A DNA stretch of 6,353 nt from Sulfurimonadaceae bacterium (GTDB taxonomy: Bacteria > Campylobacterota > Campylobacteria > Campylobacterales > Sulfurimonadaceae), in assembly GCA_028685945.1 (NCBI GenBank), contig JAQUCZ010000070.1, positions 1-6,353 of the forward strand, written 5' to 3'. Numbering within the stretch: the first letter of the stretch is position 1; every line of letters begins with the position of its first letter. Under the pieces are notes generated by a model that ran no database searches, was not told the DNA's origin, and was given only the letters and a program-made list of their open reading frames with translations. Shown here piece after piece: positions 1-6,353 of this stretch. A program made the translations under genes and the position numbers.

Positions 1-2
1 TT

Positions 3-1304
3 AATTTTTTTGAAAACAAAACACGCCGCATACACCCATTCGGTCGGGGAATCAATGCAACGATTCCCAAAGATGAAGAGGATCTTTTTACAAAGTCGTA
101 CGAAGCTTTTTTGGAAAAAAAGACGCTTCAAGCTTACGAGTATTTTTTTCTTTCGCAGCAAAACTTTACCGACGAGATCCCAAACGAAAATATCGTGCTT
201 GAAAAAGAGAATGAGAGATTGCTTTTTACGATCTACCAAGGCACCTCCATCATCACGGGTTACGTGACCTCCAAACATCTCTACGCCGAAACTATCATCG
301 CAAAACGCCTACATGCCAACGTTTCGCTTAAGCGCCATATTCTTGAGCGCAACTACAATCTCACCTATTGTAGCTACTTTAGCGACAAAGAATATATCAA
401 GCTCAAGCTCTACCAAGACAACATCACCATGACCCCTCAAAAAGTGTTTTTCCCTCTACGGGAACTCGCACTTAACAGCGACTTCGACAAAGAGTACATA
501 CGCAGCGAATTTAGCGATATTCCTCTAGAAGATATCGATCATCTTTTGCCGCTTGACCCTAAAGAGCTTGAGATCAAATACTCCTTTTTGCAAAAATGGA
601 TCGAGACGTTCGAGTTTGAAGTCGCAAGTTTTCCCACCACCGACAATGCAGGTATGCAGGCATTTGCCGCACTTACTTTACTCTTTAAAATCGACTATCT
701 GCTTGTACCGAAATACGATATGTTTCACAATCTTAACCGCAAAATTCAAGAGTATTTCGGCGAAGAAAATTCGGCGATCGAAACAAAAAACGAAGAGCTT
801 AAAGAGTTTATTTTCGAACTCAAAGAGCTTGATTTTGAAAAATTCTCTACAAAATTTTTCAATGCCAAATACACGTTTAATCCTCTCGATAGAACCTCCC
901 AAGAGGAGATGAACACTTTTATCGGCGAATCGCTTTTAAAAATCAGATGGTATAAAAACAACCGCCATACGCAAATCATCCCCACCATCTACCAATATAT
1001 CGCGCTTTACATGCTCTACAACTACGGTTTACACCCTGTTGTACGCTCTTTGTTGCATATGTTTGTTTCTATCTACAACAAAGAGTTTTTCAGCGCCCTA
1101 GAGTACCCAATCCTCTATAACAACGACGAAAATTCGTTTGCAAAACGCGCAATTATCTCGCGCATCGAAGAGATCATCGCCCCTTATCAAAGCCGTTTTA
1201 AATCACTCAAACCGTTTGGAGGGGAGCTAAATTTCACCTCCCTCAACGAATTTAGCAACAGCTTTTATCTGCAGCTTAAAAACCTCAATTTCGAAGAGAT
1301 ATAG
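3..1304 (+). CDS. Helical protein of unknown function with an N-terminal YbjN/chaperone-like domain; 5' end cut by the window edge
   Basis: The frame is open from the first complete codon to TAG at 1302-1304, giving 433 in-window residues. The only in-frame start-type codon near the beginning is TTG at 111. It has no ribosome binding site at a useful distance, and protein-like sequence continues upstream of it, so the true start is very probably left of the window. Counting from the TTG codon, residues about 30-134 form an alpha/beta stretch that matches, position by position, the C-terminal domain of the protease encoded next door (ILERNYNLTY here, LLEENEKLTY there). The rest is predicted helical, with a charged, possibly coiled-coil stretch near residues 205-245 and hydrophobic helices near 285-320 that look amphipathic rather than membrane-spanning. 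No signal peptide or catalytic motif is visible. The next gene starts 3 bases after its stop, so the two are almost certainly co-transcribed. A role as partner, adaptor or substrate of that protease is inference. Confidence 0.8.
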   Translation, partial: NFFENKTRRIHPFGRGINATIPKDEEDLFTKSYEAFLEKKTLQAYEYFFLSQQNFTDEIPNENIVLEKENERLLFTIYQGTSIITGYVTSKHLYAETIIAKRLHANVSLKRHILERNYNLTYCSYFSDKEYIKLKLYQDNITMTPQKVFFPLRELALNSDFDKEYIRSEFSDIPLEDIDHLLPLDPKELEIKYSFLQKWIETFEFEVASFPTTDNAGMQAFAALTLLFKIDYLLVPKYDMFHNLNRKIQEYFGEENSAIETKNEELKEFIFELKELDFEKFSTKFFNAKYTFNPLDRTSQEEMNTFIGESLLKIRWYKNNRHTQIIPTIYQYIALYMLYNYGLHPVVRSLLHMFVSIYNKEFFSALEYPILYNNDENSFAKRAIISRIEEIIAPYQSRFKSLKPFGGELNFTSLNEFSNSFYLQLKNLNFEEI

Positions 1305-1307
1305 TCT

Positions 1308-2399
1308 ATGAATACGCAACTTATACTCAACCGTTACATCGATAATATCATCCAAATCATGACCCCCTACGGCAGCGGTACGGGTTTTATTATCGACGAC
1401 CTTATCATTACCAACTCCCACGTCGTTGGGGGTCTTAGTGAAGTGGTAATCAGCGCAAAAAAGATCAAGCGCTGTATCGCCAGAGTCATCTACGACGATC
1501 CTTACTACGATCTTGCTTTTATTCGGCATGAAAATTTAACAAAAGCGCAAAACCCGCTCCGCCTCAGCGAAGAGGTCATCGAAGACGGCGACGTCGCCAT
1601 TGCAATCGGGCACCCTTACGGTCTTAACTACACCTCTACCGAGGGGATCGTCTCCAAAGCGGCGCGTCTGCAGGGAGACCTTGAATATATCCAGATCGAC
1701 GCCGCCATCAATCCGGGCAACAGCGGCGGTCCGCTTCTTAATGTCAAAGGGGACGTGATCGGAATCAACACCTTTATTATCCAAAACTCCAACAATCTCG
1801 GTTTTGCACTCCCCTATTACTATGTTCAAGAAGCGCTCAACGAATTTAATGCTCTTGAGAAAGAAAATATCATCAAATGTCCCTCGTGCAAAAATTTGAT
1901 CGAAGAAAAAAACATCCTCAACGACTACTGCCCCGCATGCGGCAGCAAGCTCGAGCTTGCCAAAAAACGAAGAAAAGGGTACAAACCCACTGCAACTACG
2001 AAACTCCTAGAGGAGATTCTCGAATCGCTTCAGGTCAACGTCACCCTTGCCCGCCGTTCTCAATCCTCTTGGCGCATTGAGAGAGGTTCGGCACGCATAG
2101 ATATCAACTACTACGAAAACGGGATCATCATCGGCGATGCAAGACTCTGCTCGATCCCCAAAAACAATATAGACGCGCTCTACGATTATCTTTTGGAAGA
2201 AAACGAAAAACTCACCTATCTGCAATTTTCGATCAGCGAGAACACGATCTATCTCTCTTACCTTATCATAGACACGTCGCTCTCGGCAAAAGAGGGTAAA
2301 ATTGCGCTCGAGAGGCTTTTGAGCTATTCCGATAAATACGACGATATTTTAATCCACCGTTTTGAAGCGATCCCGCTCAAACGCGACGAAGATGAATAA
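1308..2399 (+). CDS. Cytosolic trypsin/HtrA-like serine protease with zinc ribbon and C-terminal YbjN-like domain
   Basis: This 363-residue protein is probably an endopeptidase with the chymotrypsin fold of the HtrA/Deg (S1C) type. Residues about 1-180 are the catalytic domain: His38 in TNSHVVGG, Asp68 in YYDLAFI and Ser139 in NPGNSGGPL form a complete triad, with the usual GHPYG and GFALP segments. The N-terminus begins directly in the domain with no signal peptide or membrane segment, unlike periplasmic DegP, so it should act in the cytoplasm. Instead of PDZ domains it carries a zinc ribbon (Cys191, Cys194, Cys208, Cys211), a basic linker (KKRRK), and a C-terminal domain at about 231-353 that resembles YbjN / type III chaperone-like proteins. 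That domain is echoed in the upstream protein. The ATG at 1308 is preceded by GAAGAG at 1293-1298, inside the end of the upstream gene, with 9 bases of spacing, so translation is probably coupled. Protease identity is firm; substrate and function are unknown. Confidence 0.9.
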   Translation: MNTQLILNRYIDNIIQIMTPYGSGTGFIIDDLIITNSHVVGGLSEVVISAKKIKRCIARVIYDDPYYDLAFIRHENLTKAQNPLRLSEEVIEDGDVAIAIGHPYGLNYTSTEGIVSKAARLQGDLEYIQIDAAINPGNSGGPLLNVKGDVIGINTFIIQNSNNLGFALPYYYVQEALNEFNALEKENIIKCPSCKNLIEEKNILNDYCPACGSKLELAKKRRKGYKPTATTKLLEEILESLQVNVTLARRSQSSWRIERGSARIDINYYENGIIIGDARLCSIPKNNIDALYDYLLEENEKLTYLQFSISENTIYLSYLIIDTSLSAKEGKIALERLLSYSDKYDDILIHRFEAIPLKRDEDE

Positions 2400-2406
2400 C
2401 TGCCCT

Positions 2407-2434
2407 TTACGTGCTTTGCTCACAAAGTGCGTAA
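2407..2434 (+). other. Intergenic stem-loop between the protease gene and prlC
   Basis: The left arm TTACGTGCTTTG (2407-2418) and right arm CAAAGTGCGTAA (2423-2434) pair over 12 bp, two of them G-U in the RNA, around a 4-base CTCA loop. It begins 8 bases after the protease stop codon. No run of T follows on either strand, so it is not a classical intrinsic terminator. It could be a weak or Rho-assisted terminator, or a 3'-end stability and processing element separating the upstream pair from prlC. The two G-U pairs favour a structure working in + strand RNA or a non-perfect DNA site, since the complementary strand would have A-C mismatches there. Confidence 0.5.
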
Positions 2435-2442
2435 CATCAGTA

Positions 2443-2448
2443 AATAAT
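2443..2448 (+). promoter_or_regulatory. Candidate -10 element for prlC
   Basis: AATAAT matches five of six positions of the TATAAT consensus and sits in an AT-rich stretch 22 bases before the prlC start codon. There is no convincing -35 box at 17 bases, which is common in Campylobacterota. Transcription from here would leave a leader of about 15 bases, just enough for the TAAGGAG ribosome binding site at 2458-2464. The call is weak because AT-rich hexamers arise easily by chance. Confidence 0.25.
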
Positions 2449-2469
2449 TAAACAATCTAAGGAGAAACT

Positions 2470-4422
2470 ATGCACACATTTTTACCGTTTCAAGTCGATC
2501 TTGAACATTTCATAGAAAAACTACAAAACCATATAAACGGCAACACGAAACATGTAGAGGAGCTTTTGGCTATTAAAGAAAAAAACTACGCAAATTTCGT
2601 AAGACCCCTTGGCATGTCGGGGGAGAGACTCGAAGAGTTTTTCACGCCTCTCTCGCATATAAACGCCGTTTGCAACAGCGAAAAAACGCAAGAGGTTTAC
2701 TCCCAAGCGTTGCCGATCATTACCGAATACTCCACACTCCTTTCGCAAAACCTTGCTATTTACGAAGCGTTTAAAGAGATCCAAGCCAAAGAGGCTTCAA
2801 ACCTCAATCAAGAGCAAAAGAGGGTCTTAGAGCTTAATATTCTCCATTTTGAACTCAGCGGTGCCCATTTGGACGCTAAAACAAAAGAGCGCCTCCAAGA
2901 GATCAATTTAAGAAAAAGCGAACTCTCCAACGACTTCTCTCAAAATCTGCTCGATGCAACCAATGCCTACGAGTATATTATCACCGATCCGAATGATATA
3001 GAGGGGCTTCCTCAAAGCGATATCGAAAACGCCGCATTCGACGACGAAGGGGTAACGAAATACCGTTTTACGCTTCAGATGCCCTCTTACATCGCCTACA
3101 TGACCTACGGAAAAAACGAAACTATCCGAGAAGAACTCTATAAAGCCTACGTCACCCGCGCACCGCAAAACGAAGCTATCATCGAAGAGATACTTGCTCT
3201 GCGGGACGAGATGAGCAAACTATTAGGGTATGAAAACTATTCCGCTTACTCTTTGGCAAGCAAGATGGCACCCGATAACGATACCGTTTTGGATTTTTTA
3301 CGCACCCTCTCCTCCAAATCGAAAAAACAAGCGCAAAAAGAGCTCGCACAGATACAAAAACTCTCCCCGAAGCCGCTAAGAAGTTTCGATACGGCGTATT
3401 ACGGCGAACTGCTCAAAAAAGAGCAATACGAGCTTGATGAGGAGCTTTACCGCCCCTATTTTGAACAACAAAACGTATTGCGCGGCATGTTCGAATTTTT
3501 GGACAAACTTTTTGGCATCAGTTTTGAAAAAGTTGAGGAGCCGCTTTGGGATCCCAAAGCATCCGCTTATTATCTTTATGTTCAAGGCACGCTCAAAGCA
3601 AAAATCTATTTTGACCTAGAAGCCAGAAAAAGCAAACGCGGCGGCGCATGGATGCACAACTGGCAAAGCCATTGCAAAGACGAAGCAGGAAAAGAGCATC
3701 TTGCAAGCGCCTTTGTCGTCTGTAATTTTCCCCCTTCAAGCGCCAATACAAAATCGCTTTTACGCCACGACGACGTCGTCACCCTCTTTCACGAAATGGG
3801 ACATACGCTCCACCATCTCCTTAGCGACGTAAACGAAAACGAAGTGAGCGGCGTCAACGGCGTCGAATGGGATGCCGTAGAGTTTCCTTCCCAATTTTTG
3901 GAAAACTTTGCGTATGAGCCAAAAGTGCTGCAGATGTTTGCAAAACATTACAAAAGCGGCGAAATTCTTCCCGATGCAATGATCCAAAAACTCGTGGATG
4001 CAAAAAATTTCCTCTCGGCTCTTGGCATGTTACGCCAACTTGAGTTTTCCCTTTTTGATTTTCTTCTTCACACCAAGCCACACACGGCGCAAGAGATGCA
4101 GGAACTTCTCGATACGATCCGCAAAGAAACATCCCTTATCTCCCCGCCGAGTTATAACAAATTTCAAAACGGCTTTTCCCATATCTTTGCAGGGGGATAT
4201 GCAGCGGGATACTATAGCTACAAATGGGCAGAGGTTTTAAGTGCCGATGCCTACTACAATATAATCGATGAAGGGGTTTTCGAATCTCCCACCGCCAAAC
4301 GCTACCGCGATATTATCCTCAAAAAGGGGGGATCGCAAAGTATGCAGGAACTCTTTTTCGAACTGATGCAAAGAGAGGTAAAACCCGAAAATCTTCTGCG
4401 CCTTAACGGTATAGAGGGATGA
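2470..4422 (+). CDS. prlC: M3 family zinc oligopeptidase (oligopeptidase A / PrlC type)
   Basis: This 650-residue protein belongs to the thimet oligopeptidase family, which in bacteria degrades short peptides and cleaved signal peptides in the cytoplasm. The zinc site is visible: HEMGH at residues 441-445 gives two His ligands and the catalytic Glu442, and Glu471 in the WDAVEFPSQ segment is the third ligand, matching the family spacing to within one residue. The substrate-binding Tyr-rich loop is also present (AGGYAAGYYSY, with Tyr577, Tyr581 and Tyr584), as is the conserved GGAWMHNW segment before the zinc site. Length is close to E. coli OpdA (680 residues), there is no signal peptide, and no key residue is missing. 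The start is fixed by a strong TAAGGAG at 2458-2464, 5 bases before the ATG. It overlaps the following nuclease-like gene by 4 bases. The symbol follows E. coli usage; the peptide specificity of this protein is inferred from the family. Confidence 0.93.
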   Translation: MHTFLPFQVDLEHFIEKLQNHINGNTKHVEELLAIKEKNYANFVRPLGMSGERLEEFFTPLSHINAVCNSEKTQEVYSQALPIITEYSTLLSQNLAIYEAFKEIQAKEASNLNQEQKRVLELNILHFELSGAHLDAKTKERLQEINLRKSELSNDFSQNLLDATNAYEYIITDPNDIEGLPQSDIENAAFDDEGVTKYRFTLQMPSYIAYMTYGKNETIREELYKAYVTRAPQNEAIIEEILALRDEMSKLLGYENYSAYSLASKMAPDNDTVLDFLRTLSSKSKKQAQKELAQIQKLSPKPLRSFDTAYYGELLKKEQYELDEELYRPYFEQQNVLRGMFEFLDKLFGISFEKVEEPLWDPKASAYYLYVQGTLKAKIYFDLEARKSKRGGAWMHNWQSHCKDEAGKEHLASAFVVCNFPPSSANTKSLLRHDDVVTLFHEMGHTLHHLLSDVNENEVSGVNGVEWDAVEFPSQFLENFAYEPKVLQMFAKHYKSGEILPDAMIQKLVDAKNFLSALGMLRQLEFSLFDFLLHTKPHTAQEMQELLDTIRKETSLISPPSYNKFQNGFSHIFAGGYAAGYYSYKWAEVLSADAYYNIIDEGVFESPTAKRYRDIILKKGGSQSMQELFFELMQREVKPENLLRLNGIEG

Positions 4423-5426
4423 AAACTTTTCTTCTGCTTGCAGTGGTATATTCATTTTTATTCGGAGAAAAAATCGTGACTTTGGCAACCTATAACGTAG
4501 AAAATCTTTTCGATCTCACGCGCGAGGGCAACGAATATGAAGAGTATATCCCCAACACTCAGTCGCAATGGAACCAAAAAAACTACGCAATAAAACTCGC
4601 AAACCTCTCTAAAGCGATCGTCGATATTGATGCCGACATCTTGGCACTTCAAGAGGTAGAATCGCTCCAAGCACTCAAAGATTTACGCTTTGAGCTTAAA
4701 AGAAAAGGTCTCTACTACCGACACTTTGCGATAGCAGACCAAAAAAATACGACCGTTAAAGTAGCACTCCTAAGCAAATTCCCTTTTGTATACGCCAAAG
4801 AGCTTCGCGTTACTTCTTCTTTGAGCCAGCGTAATATCTTGGAGGTGAAATATCGCATAGAAGGGGTAGAATTTTATCTTTTTATTAACCACTGGAAGGC
4901 AAAAAGCGGAGCGGAGAGCAAAAGGATCGTTTCGGCGCGTGAACTGATGCAAAGAATCAAACAGATCGGTAGAGATAAGAACATCATCCTCGTAGGAGAT
5001 TTTAATTCCGATTACGAAGAAAACGTCAAATTTCTAAAAAACAGAAAACTCAACGATACCGACGGCAAAACGGGGATCAACCACGTCCTAAAAACAATCT
5101 ACCAAAAAGGTAAAGCCAAAGATGTTCCTTATGTAGATGAAGCCCTCTACAACCTCTGGTACGATACGGATAAAGAGAAACGTTATACCTATATATTTCG
5201 AGGCAAAAAAGAAGCACTTGATAATATTATCGTCTCCCAACCGCTTTTAGACCCAAAAGAGATGGCATACAAACACGGCTCGATCTCTAACCTTGAAAAG
5301 CCTTACCTTTTTTATAAAAAAAATATCAACAGATGGCAGATGAAAAAGGAAACCCCACCGATACACTTAGGTAAAGGCTACTCCGATCATCTGCCGCTGC
5401 GCGCGCAATTTGTCATCGCTCCTTAA
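4419..5426 (+). CDS. Exported endonuclease/exonuclease/phosphatase (EEP) family protein
   Basis: This 335-residue metal-dependent hydrolase has the DNase I-like EEP fold. Motifs in order are TYNVENLFD (Asn26), LQEVE (Glu79, metal ligand), NHWKAK (catalytic-type His158), GDFNSD (Asp194 and Asn196) and the C-terminal SDHLP (Asp323 and His324). All the usual active-site residues are therefore present. The N-terminus MKTFLLLAVVYSFLFG reads as a short signal peptide with likely cleavage after residue 16, directly before the core fold, so the enzyme is probably periplasmic or secreted. The family includes nucleases and lipid or sugar phosphatases; the NHWKAK version is most often annotated as nuclease-like, but the substrate cannot be assigned. 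Its ATG overlaps the prlC stop codon as ATGA, and the only purine-rich site (GAGGG, 4414-4418) touches the start codon, so translation probably depends on ribosomes finishing prlC. Its 3' end overlaps ung by 14 bases on the opposite strand. Confidence 0.88.
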   Translation: MKTFLLLAVVYSFLFGEKIVTLATYNVENLFDLTREGNEYEEYIPNTQSQWNQKNYAIKLANLSKAIVDIDADILALQEVESLQALKDLRFELKRKGLYYRHFAIADQKNTTVKVALLSKFPFVYAKELRVTSSLSQRNILEVKYRIEGVEFYLFINHWKAKSGAESKRIVSARELMQRIKQIGRDKNIILVGDFNSDYEENVKFLKNRKLNDTDGKTGINHVLKTIYQKGKAKDVPYVDEALYNLWYDTDKEKRYTYIFRGKKEALDNIIVSQPLLDPKEMAYKHGSISNLEKPYLFYKKNINRWQMKKETPPIHLGKGYSDHLPLRAQFVIAP

Positions 5427-6084
5427 GGCACCACTCTATCGGTTTCTTGGCATGTGAGCGAAGATATTCGTTGGCATGCGAGAAAGGTTTTGAACCGAAA
5501 AAACCTCTATATGCCGAAAGAGGCGAAGGGTGTGCCGATGTAATAATCAGATGTTTTGAAGCATCGATAAGTTTCACTTTTTTTTGCGATGGCGCTCCCC
5601 AGAGAATAAAAACAATATCCTTAAAATCCGCAGATAATTTAGTAAGAACCTTATCGGTAAATCGTTCCCACCCTTTGTTTTTATGAGAATATGCTTCACC
5701 GTGCCTTACGGTCAGAATAGTATTGATAAGCAATACTCCCTCCTCTGCCCATTGCGTCAAATCACCCGAACGAGCAACGCTGCATCCAAGATCGTCAAAG
5801 AGCTCCTTAAATATGTTTTTCAACGAAGGGGGAAGAGGACAATCCTTGCATACGGAAAATGCCAATCCGTTTGCTTGATTGATACCGTGGTAAGGATCTT
5901 GTCCAACGATAACCACCTTTACCTCTTCGGGCTTTACAAGGTTAAAAGCACGAAATATATCCCCATAAGGGGGATATACGGCATGTTGTTTATATGCATC
6001 TTCTACAAACGCTTGGAGCTCTAAAAAATATTCTTTAGAAAACTCCTCTTGTAAAAATGTATTCCAAGAAGGGGTCATTTGCAT
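5413..6084 (-). CDS. ung: Uracil-DNA glycosylase, family 1
   Basis: This enzyme removes uracil from DNA produced by cytosine deamination or dUTP misincorporation, starting base-excision repair. Signature elements are intact: GQDPYH at residues 61-66 with the catalytic Asp63, Phe76 that stacks on uracil, PPSLKNIFKE at 85-94, Asn121 in LLINT that reads the uracil edge, and HPSPLSAYRG at 185-194 with catalytic His185 and the DNA-intercalating Leu189. The length of 223 residues is normal for bacterial Ung. Two ATG codons lie at the start, 6082-6084 and 6076-6078; the first is better placed for the weak GAGAA purine stretch upstream. It converges on the EEP gene with a 14-base overlap at the 3' ends and lies downstream of, and in the same direction as, the 5S rRNA gene. 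Confidence 0.97.
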   Translation of the reverse strand: MQMTPSWNTFLQEEFSKEYFLELQAFVEDAYKQHAVYPPYGDIFRAFNLVKPEEVKVVIVGQDPYHGINQANGLAFSVCKDCPLPPSLKNIFKELFDDLGCSVARSGDLTQWAEEGVLLINTILTVRHGEAYSHKNKGWERFTDKVLTKLSADFKDIVFILWGAPSQKKVKLIDASKHLIITSAHPSPLSAYRGFFGSKPFSHANEYLRSHAKKPIEWCLKER

Positions 6085-6103
6085 AGGTTTTTCTCATCAA
6101 TTA

Positions 6104-6109
6104 TTTATA
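6104..6109 (-). promoter_or_regulatory. Candidate -10 element for ung
   Basis: On the minus strand TATAAA, within the AT-rich stretch GTTATAAATAAT, lies 20 bases before the first ung ATG. It would give ung its own promoter with a very short leader. No good -35 box is seen at the usual distance. The rest of the spacer between ung and the 5S gene (6085-6233) is AT-rich, with T-runs on the minus strand but no strong hairpin and no small gene that I can support. Confidence 0.25.
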
Positions 6110-6233
6110 ACGCAAGGATACATGATAGAGGTAAAAAAAGAGATGAATTAGGATTAAAACTTGAAGTTTATCGGTTGTTTTGAAAAATGTGATTAAAAAA
6201 GTGGAACTTAAGTGGATGTAAGTAAATTGATCA

Positions 6234-6350
6234 ACTAGGCGGCGACCTACGTTCCCACATCTGAAAGACGCAGTATTATCAGCGATGAGAGGCTTAGCTT
6301 CCGGGTTCGGAATGGGGCCGGGCGTTTCCCTCTCTCTATAGCTACCTAGA
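6234..6350 (-). rRNA. rrf: 5S ribosomal RNA
   Basis: Read on the minus strand, the segment carries the conserved 5S core, including CCGAACCCGGAAG followed by CTAAGCC, the TGATAATACTG loop region and a 3' GTAGGTCGCCGCC end. The terminal helix forms between CTAGG near the 5' end (complement of 6345-6349) and CCTAG near the 3' end (complement of 6235-6239); with a mismatch and a wobble it may extend to 6231 and 6353. The exact ends are therefore uncertain by a few bases, but the gene appears complete. It resembles Campylobacterota 5S RNAs. 5S is normally last in the 16S-23S-5S operon, so the 23S gene should lie just right of the window. Confidence 0.96.
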
Positions 6351-6353
6351 CGA

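Noticed and set aside
111..113. TTG as the start codon of the first gene
   Set aside because: There is no ribosome binding site at a suitable distance, and protein-like sequence in the same frame continues to the window edge, so the real start is probably further left.
1587..1598. 12-bp perfect palindrome GGCGACGTCGCC inside the protease gene, and a similar GACGACGTCGTC at 3768-3779 in prlC
   Set aside because: Both lie inside conserved coding sequence and are explained by Asp/Val/Ala codon runs; no repeated context suggests a binding site.
1227..1829. Minus-strand open frames opposite the protease gene
   Set aside because: They are short, low-complexity Val/Asp-rich shadows of the + strand codons, without ribosome binding sites or recognisable domains.
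3..2399. The left gene pair as a phage-defence island
   Set aside because: A trypsin-like domain alone is not enough: there is no nucleotide-binding sensor, nuclease or transposon nearby, and codon use looks like the neighbouring housekeeping genes.
6157..6169. Small inverted repeat AAACTT-G-AAGTTT as an rRNA operon terminator
   Set aside because: On the minus strand it makes only about a 5-bp all-weak stem followed by four T, too unstable to call an intrinsic terminator.
6186..6212. ACTTAAGT palindrome and nearby AAGT/ACTT repeats just downstream of the 5S gene as a terminator
   Set aside because: The palindrome has no loop and the alternative stem is 4 bp; the following T-run alone is not enough.

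Overview
The window looks like chromosomal DNA of a Campylobacterota (epsilonproteobacterial) species. The 5S rRNA sequence, the moderately AT-leaning coding sequence and the Lys/Glu/Phe-rich proteins all fit that group. This is inference, and the genus cannot be named from the sequence alone. There are five protein genes and one rRNA gene, with almost no spacer DNA. I see no insertion sequence, phage gene, CRISPR array or tRNA.

Left part, + strand (3-2399): a tightly packed pair. The first gene runs off the left edge and encodes a mostly helical protein of a family I do not recognise. Three bases after it comes a trypsin/HtrA-type serine protease with no signal peptide. It has an intact His-Asp-Ser triad, then a four-cysteine zinc ribbon, then a C-terminal alpha/beta domain. 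Read side by side, that C-terminal domain and the N-terminal part of the first protein look like copies of one domain, similar to the YbjN / type III chaperone-like fold. A protease and its neighbour sharing a domain is the most interesting signal here and may mark a small cytosolic proteolytic system.

Middle, + strand (2400-5426): a 70-base gap holds a 12-bp stem-loop without a U-tract. After it come an M3-family zinc oligopeptidase (PrlC/OpdA type) and, overlapping it by 4 bases, an exported endonuclease/exonuclease/phosphatase (EEP) family protein.

Right part, - strand (5413-6353): uracil-DNA glycosylase (ung) converges on the EEP gene, and the two reading frames overlap by 14 bases at their 3' ends. 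Upstream of ung, in the same orientation, is a 5S rRNA gene, presumably the end of an rRNA operon entering from the right. The roughly 150-base spacer between them has no convincing intrinsic terminator, so ung may receive read-through from the rRNA operon.

Functionally, two peptidases lie together (a site-specific type protease and a peptide-clearing oligopeptidase), followed by two nucleic-acid enzymes that are probably unrelated to them. ung is standard base-excision repair. The link between the two left genes is supported by the sequence. A link between that pair and prlC is only positional.
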